DNA of 41,696 nt. Origin: Natrialbaceae archaeon. GTDB lineage: Archaea; Halobacteriota; Halobacteria; Halobacteriales; Natrialbaceae. Under the pieces are notes generated by a model. It was not told the origin of the DNA and did no database searches. It saw only the letters and a program-made list of their open reading frames with translations. Positions 17,278 through 25,892 of this stretch are shown in pieces. How positions within the stretch are numbered: the first letter of the stretch is position 1; every line of letters starts with the position of its first letter. The translations under genes and the position numbers were made by a program. The DNA lies in assembly GCA_003559215.1 (NCBI GenBank), contig PWMF01000222.1, positions 1 through 41,696 of the forward strand. The letters run 5' to 3'.

Positions 17278-17918
17278 ACGGTCACGCGCACCTCCGCGAG
17301 GGCGTAGACCGACCCGGCGTCGTCGGCCGGCGCGATCGGATACCCCTGGTCCTCGTAGGCTCGCTCGAGTTCGATCCGGTTCCCGTCTGCGGTGAGACGG
17401 TCGTTCTCGTGGAGGGTCACGACGTAACTCGCGGTGACGGCTTCTGCCGACGGCGATCCCTGATCGACCAGCGTCGCCCCGTCGTTCCCGCCGTCGGCGA
17501 CGATCTCGACGTTGTAGCTCCGGTCCTCGTCGCCGAACCGCGCTTCGAGGATCGCACCGAGCGTCGACCGCTCGGCGAAGGCGTCGGCGCTGTACGTTCG
17601 CTCGCCGTTCCCGTCGGCGGGCGGTCGATCCGCGCCGTAGAACGCGCTCTCGCCGGATTCGGCGTCGCCGGCCCACGTTGACGCGTCGTCGTGCCAGCTT
17701 CGAACCGTTGCGGAGAGGTCACCCTCGCCGTCGGCGACGACGAGCGCGTCCCGGATTTCCTGCTGAAGCTGGAACTGCGTCGCTCGGTCCGGATCCTCCG
17801 TCGCCGGCGCGACGAGCGCCGACTGCGCCGCGACGAGGAACGCGACCAGCAGGATCGTCGCGGCGATCGTTCCCTCGAGCGCGTACGCCTGCCCTCTAGG
17901 ACTGTCGATCCCGATCAT
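17271..17918 (-). CDS. Pilin-like protein (DUF7288-like)
   Basis: A 215-residue protein. The start at 17918 makes an ATGA overlap with the preceding stop; a GTG two codons earlier is the alternative. The signal MIGIDSPRG, cleavage after Gly9, leads to QAYALEGTIAATILLVAFLV, whose Glu at position +6 of the mature form resembles the conserved acidic residue of pilins needed for assembly. The mature domain is soluble, acidic and beta-rich. It is one of five consecutive pilin-like genes. Confidence 0.8.
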   Translation of the reverse strand: MIGIDSPRGQAYALEGTIAATILLVAFLVAAQSALVAPATEDPDRATQFQLQQEIRDALVVADGEGDLSATVRSWHDDASTWAGDAESGESAFYGADRPPADGNGERTYSADAFAERSTLGAILEARFGDEDRSYNVEIVADGGNDGATLVDQGSPSAEAVTASYVVTLHENDRLTADGNRIELERAYEDQGYPIAPADDAGSVYALAEVRVTVW

Positions 17919-18406
17919 TTCCACACCCTCACGACGAGCCGGTAGGCGGGCTCGTCCGCTCCGGACTCGAGTTCGAACGACCCCTCGAGCGCGACGATTC
18001 GGGCCGCACTCGCGGCGGACTGGCCGTCGTCGGGCGCCGTTTCCGCCTCGAGAACGGGCGTCCCGTCCGCGCGCTCGAGGGTCGTTCCGTCGAGTCGCTC
18101 GAGGCGAACGCTGCCTTCGTCGGCCGGCCCACCCTCGAGCTCGGGGTGGTGGTCGATCCCGTCGGCTCCGAGTTCGGCGACGAGTCGATCCCCGTCGAGT
18201 TCGTTGTGGGTGGCGAACTCCGCGACGAGTCGATCCGCGATCCGGTCGGCCTGTCCTCGCTCGGCGTCCCCGACAGGGTCGGCCGGCGTCGTGACCGACG
18301 GAATCGCGGCGAAGACGATCGCGACCGCCAGCAGAAAGACGCCGATCCCGACGACGAAGTCCTGGGTCGTCTGGGCACGTGCGCTCGATCGAGGCGCGTG
18401 GCCCAC
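17915..18406 (-). CDS. Pilin-like protein (DUF7287-like)
   Basis: A 163-residue protein with the signal MGHAPRSSARA, cleavage after Ala11, then QTTQDFVVGIGVFLLAVAIV. The RA/QTTxDF pattern is very close to the class III signal of archaeal pilins, with an acidic Asp at mature position +5. The remainder contains a helical stalk and a small domain. It follows the TadC-like gene by one base and is the first of the five pilin-like genes, so it may be the main subunit (inference). Confidence 0.82.
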   Translation of the reverse strand: MGHAPRSSARAQTTQDFVVGIGVFLLAVAIVFAAIPSVTTPADPVGDAERGQADRIADRLVAEFATHNELDGDRLVAELGADGIDHHPELEGGPADEGSVRLERLDGTTLERADGTPVLEAETAPDDGQSAASAARIVALEGSFELESGADEPAYRLVVRVWK

Positions 18407-18407
18407 G

Positions 18408-20426
18408 CTATATCACCACCGCCCAGCCGACGAGTGCGACCGTCGCCAGCGCGAGGGCATACTTCAGCCCGCTCAGGAGGTCGGCGTTCCGAATGTACCC
18501 ACAGAGTGTGCCGGAGATGACCGCCTGCAGGACCACCGCGTGAAACAGCAGGACGCTCAGCGCGTCGGGCGGGACCGCCCCGCCGGACGCCGAGTCGGCG
18601 GGCGCTCCCGGCGTCGCGATCCCGCCGCCGGCCATCGCGTCGAGGAACTGCGTCTCGAGGATCGCGATCACGGCGAACACCGTCAGAAACGTCATGACGA
18701 TGATGACAACCTGCATCCGGGTCCGGGATCGTCGCTCGCGTTCGAGTTCGTCGTGGACCTCGCTCGTTCGAGCTGCGGTGCGAAGGACGGCCGAGATCCG
18801 GTTCGATGCGGCCTGGCTCTCGGCGATCAGTCGCACCGTCCGGGCCAGACGCGGGATCCGGTAGGCGTTCGCGAACTCGACGAGCGCGCGCCGCAGGCTC
18901 GTTCCGTAGCCGACCTTCGCTCGGATCCGTTCGAGCTCTTGACTCAGTTTTCCGGTCCCTCCCTCCGCGACCGATTCGATCGACTCGAGCGGCGTCAGCC
19001 CGGTCTCGTTCGCGCTCGAGAGCTTCCACAGCTCTTCCGAGAGCGTCTCGACGACGGCTGCGCGACGGCGTCGGTTCCACTCGGAGGCGACGGCGAGGGG
19101 ACCGCCGACGACGTACAGCGGGAGGTACGCGTAGACGACCGTCGCCCGGAGCGGGCGTTCGAGCACTCCGCTCCGGTCGATCGGTACCGAACCCATTGCG
19201 ATCGCGACCGTGACGACGGCAAGCGACGCCGGAACGGTGACCGCGAGGGTGTACGACGGGTTGTCCCGGAAGAAGAGATGGGGACGCCGCAGTATCCCTA
19301 CTGCTCGGTCGGTCGCCTCTCGAGACTCGATCCGACTGAAGACGGCGTACTTTCCGGCGAGCTCTTCGACGGACCCGCCGCCGGACGGTCGGCGTTCCTC
19401 GCCGTTCCGAAGGCGGTCGCCGTCGGTTGCGAACGAGAGCGTCCCGTCGCCGGGATCGTCGTGTTTGACGGTCGAGATCAGGACGAGAAAGGCAACCCCG
19501 ATCAGCGGGAGCAACGCGTAGACTGTCAGGTACAGCATCTCGGGCGGAACGTTCGCGTTCGGCAGCAGCTGCACGACGACGGTGACGATGAGCAACAACA
19601 GCGGAAACAGCGAGAGCGTCATGTACAGCTCGCCGAACAGCTCGAGCGTTTCGAGGGTGCGCTCCTGCTCCCGTTTTGCCGTCTGGGCGTGTTTTCGTCG
19701 CTTCTCCTCGAGGAACCGCTCCGTGTCGCCCCCGCTGTCGACGACCGAGAGCAGGTCCGTCAGGAACTGGCTCAGCTCGTCGCTGGGTGTCTCTCGGGCC
19801 CGACGCCTGATCGCCGTCCGGTAGTCGACGCCGAGAGACGTCGCCTCGGCGTGGACGGTTCGAAACTCCCGGGCGACCTCCCCGTAAGCGTCGTCCGCCC
19901 CGGCCATCGCCGCGATAATCTCGAGGCGGTCGAGCCCGCCGATCGACAGGGCGTACATGAACGAGACGGCGTCGGGAAGCAGGACGTCGATCTCGCGTCT
20001 CCGCGCCGAGGCGCGCGCGTGGGGGATCGCGACGAGCGATCCGAATCCGCCCAGAAACCCCAGCGTACCGAACGCGAGACCGGTGGCCGCGACGAGCGTC
20101 GGGAGCCTGAGCGCCTCGAGGAGCGCGAGGATCGTCGGGTTCGGGACGGGGATGCCGAGCAGTTCACCGATGTCGACGATCCCGGTCCCGAACAGACCGT
20201 ACCCGACGATCGCACCCAGGATCGAGAGACAGGCGCCGGCGACGACGCCGGTTCCGATCGCCCGCGAGAGATAGAGTTCGACGGTGTCGTCGATCCGGGC
20301 CTGAGAGAGCTTCCGCTCGAGACGTGCGACGAACCGACCGTCCTCGTCGAAAACCCGCGCGTACACCGGGTAGAAGCGGTCGCCGAGTGCGGTCGTCCCC
20401 GGGGGGCGTTCGGCGCAAAAACTCAT
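18408..20426 (-). CDS. Type II/IV secretion system F (TadC-like) membrane protein, two domains
   Basis: A 672-residue pilus-assembly platform protein. Two T2SSF/TadC domains are present (about 130-310 and 480-600), each a helical cytoplasmic bundle: the first contains LPDAVSFMYALSIGGLDRLE, the second LSEELWKLSSANETGLTPLE, and each is flanked by paired membrane helices. The ATG at 20426 makes an ATGA overlap with the ATPase stop. TadC/GspF proteins transmit ATPase motion to extract pilins from the membrane. The open frame upstream to 20765 is a shadow of the ATPase gene. Confidence 0.9.
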   Translation of the reverse strand: MSFCAERPPGTTALGDRFYPVYARVFDEDGRFVARLERKLSQARIDDTVELYLSRAIGTGVVAGACLSILGAIVGYGLFGTGIVDIGELLGIPVPNPTILALLEALRLPTLVAATGLAFGTLGFLGGFGSLVAIPHARASARRREIDVLLPDAVSFMYALSIGGLDRLEIIAAMAGADDAYGEVAREFRTVHAEATSLGVDYRTAIRRRARETPSDELSQFLTDLLSVVDSGGDTERFLEEKRRKHAQTAKREQERTLETLELFGELYMTLSLFPLLLLIVTVVVQLLPNANVPPEMLYLTVYALLPLIGVAFLVLISTVKHDDPGDGTLSFATDGDRLRNGEERRPSGGGSVEELAGKYAVFSRIESREATDRAVGILRRPHLFFRDNPSYTLAVTVPASLAVVTVAIAMGSVPIDRSGVLERPLRATVVYAYLPLYVVGGPLAVASEWNRRRRAAVVETLSEELWKLSSANETGLTPLESIESVAEGGTGKLSQELERIRAKVGYGTSLRRALVEFANAYRIPRLARTVRLIAESQAASNRISAVLRTAARTSEVHDELERERRSRTRMQVVIIVMTFLTVFAVIAILETQFLDAMAGGGIATPGAPADSASGGAVPPDALSVLLFHAVVLQAVISGTLCGYIRNADLLSGLKYALALATVALVGWAVVI

Positions 20427-22480
20427 TCTGGCGCTCCGGATCGATACCGTTCGAACAGCGACTCCTCGGCCCGCTCGAGCACGTCCGCTGCCGTCCGCTC
20501 CGTCCGGGCCGACGGCTTCGGCCGGGCGGCGCGCGCCTCGGTCTCCGGATCGACGTCGATCGAGACGCTCTCGAGGTTCCGAAACGCCGACAAACGGTCC
20601 TCCAGCTCGCCGTCGGCGACGAGCGAGAGGACCGTCGACGGATCGTTCATAAACGCCTGCACCGTCGCGGCGACGTCGGCGTAGCCGTCGATCCCGTTCG
20701 CGACGAGGTATGCGAGTACTACCCGCCGTTCGAACAGTTCCCGCTCGAGTCGCTTCTCGCTCCAACCCTGATCGAACGCGACCTCCTCGAGTACACTCGA
20801 GGCGCCGACCCGACGGAACTCATCGGTTTCGGCCCGCCACCGGTAGACGTCGCTGACGTTGATCTCGTCCCGGTCGGCATCATAGTGGTTGATCTCGGTC
20901 AGCGTTCGGTTCCGACGGACCGTCCGCCCGCCGACGCTGGTCTGGGCCTGGATCGCGACCAGATCCAGTGCCGTGAACATCGTCTTCGAGACGTCGATCG
21001 GCGCCGTCGTGAACCGCCTGAGAACCTCGTCGACGGAGTCGGCGTGAAACGTCGTATGTGTGGTATGGCCCGTCGACATCATCTGAAACAGCGTCCGCCC
21101 TTCCTCGCCACGGACCTCGCCCATCAGGATGTGGTCGGGACGTTGCCGGAGCGTCGCCTCGAGCAGGTCGAATTCGTCGACGGCCCGCCCGCCGTCGGCG
21201 AACGAGGGGCGGGTGACGCTGGCGATCCAGTTGCGCTGTGGTAACTCGAGTTCCCGGGTGTCCTCGATCGAGACGACCTTCGTGCTCGAGGGGATAAACA
21301 GCGAGACGGCGTTGAGAGTCGTCGTTTTCCCCGAGGCGGTCCCGCCCGCAAACAGCAGGCTCTTGCCGCTCTCGATGGCGAGCCAGAGCAGCGCCACCTG
21401 CTCGAGCGAGAAGGTGTGCCAGTTGACGAGATCGATCGGCGTGAACGGGACGTCCGTGAACTGCCGGATCGTGTAGTTGGTGCCGCGGTCGGCGACCTCA
21501 CGACCGAGGGTAAGCTGGGCCCGCGAGCCGTCGGGCAGGGTCGCGTCGACCTGCGGGCGTCGCTTGCTGATCCCCGCGCCGGATCGCTGGGCGAGCGTAA
21601 CGACGAACTCGTCGAGTTCGTCCGTCCCGTGCCGGACGTTCGTGACGAGCTGTCCGTGGTCGGCGTGGTAGACGAACGCCGGCGACTCGTAGCCGTTACA
21701 GGAGATGTCCTCGACCGCGCTGTCACGTTTGATGCCGTCGATGCGCTCGTAGCCGACGAAATCGCGCGTGAGGTAGTACCGGAGCTTCTCGACCTGTCGG
21801 TCATCCAGGCTCTCCGGGTCCGACGCGAGAATCGCCCGCTCGGGACGGACGCCGTCGTTCCCGCCCGTGTCAGCGTTACCGCCGTCGCCGTCGTCTTCGC
21901 TCGCTCCGAACAGACTCGTGACCGTCCCGAGCAGCCCGTCGCTCCCGCGGGTCGGCTCCCGAACGAGGTCGTACCGCTCGAGTAACGTCCGTAGCTGCGC
22001 CTCGACGACCGCGCGTCGATCGACCGGGTCGTCGGGGCGGTTCCCGTCGGCGTAGCTGATCGTGGTCCGCAGCTTGTCGGCGAGAAACACCCGCAACTCG
22101 AGCTCGATCGGAGTCAGGGACGGCTCGATCAGGTAGTACTTCCGCTCGTTTTCCCGCTCCGAGCGGAAGACGACGACGAAAGCGTAGGGTTCGTTCACCC
22201 AATACCGCTCGAGTTCCGTGAGATAGGGTTTCTCACTGTCGGGGACGGCCCGCTCGAGGTCGTACCGGGTCGCAACCGTCGGCGTTCCGTCCGGCCTCGA
22301 AAAGAAGGCGTCCTCCTCGAGGCCCTCCTGGACGCTGAGAGTTCGATCGTTGACGAGAGCCTCGAGCTCGGCTCCGATCCGGGAGCCGCTCGAGAGCTGT
22401 CGCTCGAGGACGGTGCCGTCCTCGGGCTCGTCGTTCGGACGCCGACGTCGACCGGCCGTCCCGATGTCGTCGGTGTACAT
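20423..22480 (-). CDS. Type II/IV secretion ATPase (pilus assembly, GspE/TadA family)
   Basis: A 685-residue cytoplasmic ATPase powering pilin polymerisation. It has an N-terminal domain of about 250 residues, then the conserved core: Walker A GGTASGKTTT at about 376-385, an Asp box around VSIEDTRELELPQRNW, Walker B LMGEVRGEE, and a His box GHTTHTTFHAD. The start at 22480 is chosen because the TATA TTTTTATACT is 27 nt upstream; the 42 extra residues of the longer frame cross the promoter. It is the first gene of the seven-gene minus-strand operon and divergent from the SDR gene. Confidence 0.92.
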   Translation of the reverse strand: MYTDDIGTAGRRRRPNDEPEDGTVLERQLSSGSRIGAELEALVNDRTLSVQEGLEEDAFFSRPDGTPTVATRYDLERAVPDSEKPYLTELERYWVNEPYAFVVVFRSERENERKYYLIEPSLTPIELELRVFLADKLRTTISYADGNRPDDPVDRRAVVEAQLRTLLERYDLVREPTRGSDGLLGTVTSLFGASEDDGDGGNADTGGNDGVRPERAILASDPESLDDRQVEKLRYYLTRDFVGYERIDGIKRDSAVEDISCNGYESPAFVYHADHGQLVTNVRHGTDELDEFVVTLAQRSGAGISKRRPQVDATLPDGSRAQLTLGREVADRGTNYTIRQFTDVPFTPIDLVNWHTFSLEQVALLWLAIESGKSLLFAGGTASGKTTTLNAVSLFIPSSTKVVSIEDTRELELPQRNWIASVTRPSFADGGRAVDEFDLLEATLRQRPDHILMGEVRGEEGRTLFQMMSTGHTTHTTFHADSVDEVLRRFTTAPIDVSKTMFTALDLVAIQAQTSVGGRTVRRNRTLTEINHYDADRDEINVSDVYRWRAETDEFRRVGASSVLEEVAFDQGWSEKRLERELFERRVVLAYLVANGIDGYADVAATVQAFMNDPSTVLSLVADGELEDRLSAFRNLESVSIDVDPETEARAARPKPSARTERTAADVLERAEESLFERYRSGAPE

Positions 22481-22502
22481 CGTCCGGGCCTGGCCGCCCG
22501 AT

Positions 22503-22512
22503 AGTATAAAAA
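22503..22512 (-). promoter_or_regulatory. Promoter of the pilus operon
   Basis: TTTTTATACT on the minus strand is centred 27 nt from the ATPase ATG (22480), a clear leaderless promoter. On the plus strand the same bases read AGTATAAAAA, a TATA box that could also serve the SDR gene 60 nt downstream. Confidence 0.6.
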
Positions 22513-22569
22513 CTCGAGTTCGGACGGGCGGGAAAGAACTACCCGGTCTGGCTCCCCTACTACGGGACG

Positions 22570-23334
22570 ATGCAGGACATCTTCGATCTCTCGGGACGAG
22601 TCGCACTGATTACCGGCGGCGGCCGCGGCATCGGTCGCGCGATCGCCGTCGAACTCGCGAACGCCGGCGCGGCGGTCGTCCCGTCGGCGCGATCGATCGA
22701 CGAGATCGAGTCGGTCGCGGCGGAGATCCGCGCGGCCGGCGGCGACGCGGTCGCGGCTTCGGCCGACGTAACCGATCCCGACGCCGTCGCCGACGCGATC
22801 GACCGAACGGAGGACGAGTTCGGCGCCGTCGACATCGTCGTCAACAACGCCGGCTTCAACCCTGACGACGCGCTCGGTCGGCCAGAGGACGTCTCGGGCG
22901 AAAGCTTCGACCGCGTGCTCGAGGTCAACCTGAACGGCGCCTACGAGGTGACGCGGGCGGCAGCCCGGTCACTTCGGGAGACCGGCGGCACGGTCGTCAA
23001 CGTCGCCAGCGTCGGCGGCCTCGTCGGCCTCCCCCGCCAGCACCCCTACGTCGCCTCGAAACACGGGCTGGTCGGGCTCACGAGGAGTCTCTCGCTGGAC
23101 TGGGCGCCTGACGTCCGCGTCAACGCGGTCGCACCCGGATACGTCTCGACCGACCTGACCGAGGAGCTCGAGGGCGACCCGGAGCTTCGACGGTCGATCC
23201 TCGAGCGGACGCCCCTCGAGCGGTTCGCGGAGCCGGCCGAGATCGCCGGGCCGGTGGTCTTCCTCGCGAGCGACGCCGCGAGCTACGTCACCGGCGAGGT
23301 GCTCGCGGCCGACGGCGGGTGGACGGCCCGGTAG
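22570..23334 (+). CDS. Short-chain dehydrogenase/reductase (SDR, FabG-like)
   Basis: A 254-residue classical SDR: cofactor loop TGGGRGIG (15-22), NNAG (about 92-95), catalytic Ser in NVASVGG, and YVASK with the Tyr/Lys pair (about 158-162). The end SYVTGEVLAADGG is typical. SDRs interconvert alcohols and ketones with NAD(P)H; FabG-like 3-ketoacyl or hydroxyacyl-CoA reduction is likely given the neighbouring acyl-CoA dehydrogenase remnant, but the substrate cannot be fixed. The cofactor (NADP versus NAD) is suggested as NADP by SARS after beta-2. Confidence 0.9.
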   Translation: MQDIFDLSGRVALITGGGRGIGRAIAVELANAGAAVVPSARSIDEIESVAAEIRAAGGDAVAASADVTDPDAVADAIDRTEDEFGAVDIVVNNAGFNPDDALGRPEDVSGESFDRVLEVNLNGAYEVTRAAARSLRETGGTVVNVASVGGLVGLPRQHPYVASKHGLVGLTRSLSLDWAPDVRVNAVAPGYVSTDLTEELEGDPELRRSILERTPLERFAEPAEIAGPVVFLASDAASYVTGEVLAADGGWTAR

Positions 23335-23548
23335 CGATCGCCCGGTCGTTCGTTCCGGGGTCGTGGTACGGTCGTCAAACTCTCGCCGCCTCGAGCGAGA
23401 CCGACTGCGGCTCTCACGTCCGGGAGTATCTGAACATCGTAAACCTAAATGACTCCACAACCAACCATCTAAAATCAAATGCCGACTAGCTCTTATCGGC
23501 TGAGAACGCTCCGCCCTCTGTACGGAGTGCGCGGCTCGAGTCGGTCGC

Positions 23549-24540
23549 ATGCGATACGACGATTCGGAACGCGCCCGGGAGCTCGCCCGGCGCGCCCGGA
23601 CGCTGATGGACGCGGTCGTCCTGCCACTCGAGCGCGAGCTGGCCGGGGGTGTGAGCGTCTCGGACGGGACCGTCGCCGAACTGCGCGCCGAAGCGCGCGA
23701 ACACGACGTGTACGCGCCACAGCTTCCGACCGAGTACGGCGGGATGGGCGTCGACTTCCGGGACGCGCTTCCGGTGTTCGGGGAGGCGGGCCGCAGCCCG
23801 CTGGGTCCCGTCGCGATGCGGGTCGACGCACCGGACGAGGGAAATATGCACCTTCTCGAGCTCGCGGGCAACGAACTCCAGAGAGAGTCCTATCTCGAAC
23901 CCCTGATCGCGGGGGAGCTCCGGTCGGGGTTCTCGATGACCGAACCGATGCAGGGCGCGGGATCTCTCACGCGGAGATCCGCTACGACGGCGTTCGCGTC
24001 CCCGAGGAGCACCTGCTCGGCGAACGCGACCGCGGGTTCGTCCACGCCCAAGAGCGCCTCGGTCCCGCCCGGCTCACCCACTGTATGCGCTACTCGGGGA
24101 TGGCCCGGCGCGCACTCGAGATCGCGAAGGTGTACCTGGACGCACGAGCGGGTTCGGCTCGAGATTGTCGGCCAAACAGTCGCTGCGCCACCGGATCGCC
24201 GACGCCGAGACGCGGCTCCACGTCGCTCGGACCGCGATCCGGGACGCCGCGGATCGGCGCGGGCGAACGGGCACGGGTTCCGGTGTCGATGTGTAAGGTG
24301 TTCGTCGCCTCGGTCGTCCAGGATGCGGTCGATCTCGCGGTACAGTGCTGTGGCGCCAACGGAATCGGCAGAGATCTCCCGCTGTCGGAGTTCTACGAGT
24401 CGGTCCGACAGTTCCGGATCGTCGACGGCGCCGACGAGGTCCACCGACGAGTGATCGCTCGCCACGCGCTCGAGGACCTCGAGGAAGCCGAACTCGAGCC
24501 CCTTTCCCGCTTCGGCGACCCGGTCGGGAGACGGGGGTGA
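23549..24540 (+). pseudogene. Broken acyl-CoA dehydrogenase (CaiA type), internal deletion plus two frameshifts
   Basis: The N-terminal part (from ATG 23549 to about 23956, LPTEYGGMGVDF and SGFSMTEPMQGAG) and the C-terminal part (from about 23959, GISHAEIRYDGVRVPEEHLL, then RIVDGADEVHRRVIARH) belong to one acyl-CoA dehydrogenase. Between them the FAD/substrate beta-barrel is missing, roughly 70-90 residues against the usual ~390-410. The join changes frame, then one base is lost near 24149, and another shift near 24258 restores the frame. The enzyme would oxidise acyl-CoAs with FAD; this copy cannot. The remnant sits between the SDR gene and tRNA-Arg and once may have worked with the SDR in beta-oxidation. 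Confidence 0.82.
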
Positions 24541-24603
24541 GAAGCGGTGATCTGAAGCGAGCGAGCTACGTGACGCTCACGAGGCGAGCGAAGCGAGTCG
24601 AGC

Positions 24604-24675
24604 GGGCGTGGCGGGATTCGAACCCACGATCAGAAGGTTAGGAACCTTCTGCCCTCTCCGCTAGGCCACACGCCC
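24604..24675 (-). tRNA. tRNA-Arg (anticodon CCT)
   Basis: A 72-nt cloverleaf: acceptor GGGCGTG pairs with CACGCCC, the anticodon stem AGAAGG/CCTTCT closes the loop TTCCTAA with anticodon CCT, and the T-arm contains GGTTCGAATCC. It reads AGG codons. CCA is not encoded. It lies 13 nt after the tatA stop on the same strand, so it may be processed from a shared transcript or use a promoter inside the tatA end. The 3' flank contains short self-complementary repeats (CGAGCGAAGCGAG). Confidence 0.93.
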
Positions 24676-24688
24676 CGTCAGAAAAGTG

Positions 24689-25021
24689 TTAGTTCGGTTC
24701 CGTGTCGGGTTCGGTCTCCTCCTCGGAGGTGACCGGTTCCGTGTCGACGAACTCGTCATCACCGTCGTCGAAGTCGTCAGCCTCACCGAACTCGTCGGTT
24801 TCGCCGAACTCCTCGTTGCCCTCCTCGAAGCCCTCGCGCATCTCCTCGAGTTCCGTTTCGACCTTTTCACGCCCTTTCTGGAATTCGCCCATCGCCTCAC
24901 CCGTCGACCGAGCCAGTTTCGGGATCTTGTTCGCCCCGAACAGCAAGATGGCGATGAAAAGGATGATCAGTAGTTCCGGACCCCCTGGAATAGGGGCAAA
25001 CAGCGGTGCGATTTCTACCAT
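24689..25021 (-). CDS. tatA: Sec-independent protein translocase TatA/TatE family subunit
   Basis: A 110-residue TatA: a short extracellular head, one membrane helix (about 13-31, GGPELLIILFIAILLFGANK), the FG hinge and amphipathic helix IPKLARSTGEAMGEFQKG, followed by a very acidic tail. TatA oligomers form the pathway by which folded proteins, most secreted proteins in haloarchaea, cross the membrane. Start at 25021 is supported by the TATA box 28 nt upstream; the in-frame extension to 25048 would cross the promoter. It stands alone here, without tatC. Confidence 0.95.
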   Translation of the reverse strand: MVEIAPLFAPIPGGPELLIILFIAILLFGANKIPKLARSTGEAMGEFQKGREKVETELEEMREGFEEGNEEFGETDEFGEADDFDDGDDEFVDTEPVTSEEETEPDTEPN

Positions 25022-25044
25022 CTCTATGCGTGGCTTACGGGCTG

Positions 25045-25052
25045 GCAATTAT
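25045..25052 (-). promoter_or_regulatory. TATA box of tatA
   Basis: TTATAATT on the minus strand, centred 28 nt before the tatA ATG at 25021; a clear leaderless promoter. Confidence 0.6.
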
Positions 25053-25434
25053 AACCTTTTTGGACCGGACGGTAAATCAGCGCTCCGGACAGTCAGCGCC
25101 CCGAAACTGCCCGCCGACGAGCGACGCTAAACCGTTCCACCCCGTTCCGCTTTACCTTTCCGTATAGAGCGGTTGATCGGGGTGGTACTCCTCGAGCGGC
25201 TCTGTACGGCTGCAGGCGACCGGCCGTCGATATCTGCGGTGGCCACGACGATATCGCTCGAGCGACCCACCGCCGGGCCGTCGTTCACTCGAGGAAATAG
25301 TTCAGAGTGTTTTCTCGAGGTGTTCGCTCCGTACGGCGGTCGTAGAGATACCGTACTTTCGTAGACCGTGCTTTCGGTTCCTGAAGCCACCGATTTGCTT
25401 TCGGACTGTATTCTTTCCGTTGCCGACAGACCTA

Positions 25435-25442
25435 TTATATAA
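25435..25442 (+). promoter_or_regulatory. Strong TATA-like element with unclear target
   Basis: TTATATAA is 23 nt ahead of an ATG (25462) opening a 30-codon frame, and 108 nt ahead of the GTG of the small unknown gene. It is the most AT-rich point of the surrounding 500 bp. Confidence 0.5.
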
Positions 25443-25546
25443 GAAAGACTGTTAGTCACGTATGTTTAGATTTGCCGGCGAGATCGCGAGACCGGTCTAC
25501 CACCGAGCACTACGCTCGGGGCGACCCGGGGCCACGGGTGGTCCGG

Positions 25547-25762
25547 GTGAGTGATCCAATCGTCCTCGAGTGGACACCGTTGAACGCGTATCGACGCCGG
25601 CTGGTCTTCGAGCCCCGGGAGATCGGCGGGTGGCATCGGACCGAGGAGGAGCGCCGGGACGAGGAGTGGCACGTCGTCGATCACGAGGTCGTTACCCACG
25701 TCGAACTCGACCGCTCGGGTCCCGACGGACCCTCCGGCGTGACGACGTATCGCGGACCGTAA
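25547..25762 (+). CDS. Small hypothetical protein
   Basis: A 71-residue, strongly charged soluble protein. It has a pattern I associate with short haloarchaeal unknowns: a first strand DPIVLEWTP, then YRRRLVFEPREIGGW, RTEEERRDEEWHVV and DHEVVTHVELD, suggesting a small beta-rich fold. The GTG at 25547 is the likely start; a TTG at 25472 gives a 96-residue version whose extra residues look non-coding. No function can be proposed. It lies 130 nt ahead of the peroxiredoxin on the same strand. Confidence 0.5.
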   Translation: MSDPIVLEWTPLNAYRRRLVFEPREIGGWHRTEEERRDEEWHVVDHEVVTHVELDRSGPDGPSGVTTYRGP

Positions 25763-25892
25763 ACCCGATTCGCTCGCGCGGTATCGGGGCCGTCCAAAGC
25801 GACAATCGTCGTCCCGGCGACCGAACCCGGCGCGTTCGAGATCCGTTCCGGGAGCGAAACTGTCTTTCCCGTCTACCCGTAATTCGAGAGTG

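Larger units (their letters stand above)
25022..25546. other. Gene-poor region between tatA and a small unknown
   Basis: It contains the tatA promoter, a minus-strand frame (25127-25459) that I do not believe codes, three degenerate copies of a (T)NCTTTCGG motif at 25351-25404, and a strong TATA (TTATATAA, 25435-25442). An ATG at 25462, 23 nt after that TATA, opens a 30-codon frame whose TGA overlaps the GTG start of the next gene; it may be a leader peptide, but there is nothing else to support it. Confidence 0.5.

Noticed and set aside
24541-24603. Repetitive GAGCGAAGCGAGTCGAGCG-like sequence beside the tRNA considered as an attachment site
   Set aside because: These short repeats are common simple sequence in haloarchaeal intergenic DNA, and there is no duplicated tRNA end or integrase nearby.
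25127-25459. 110-codon minus-strand frame after tatA
   Set aside because: Ser/Arg/Thr-rich product without hydrophobic core, unlike acidic haloarchaeal proteins; no promoter at the right spacing.
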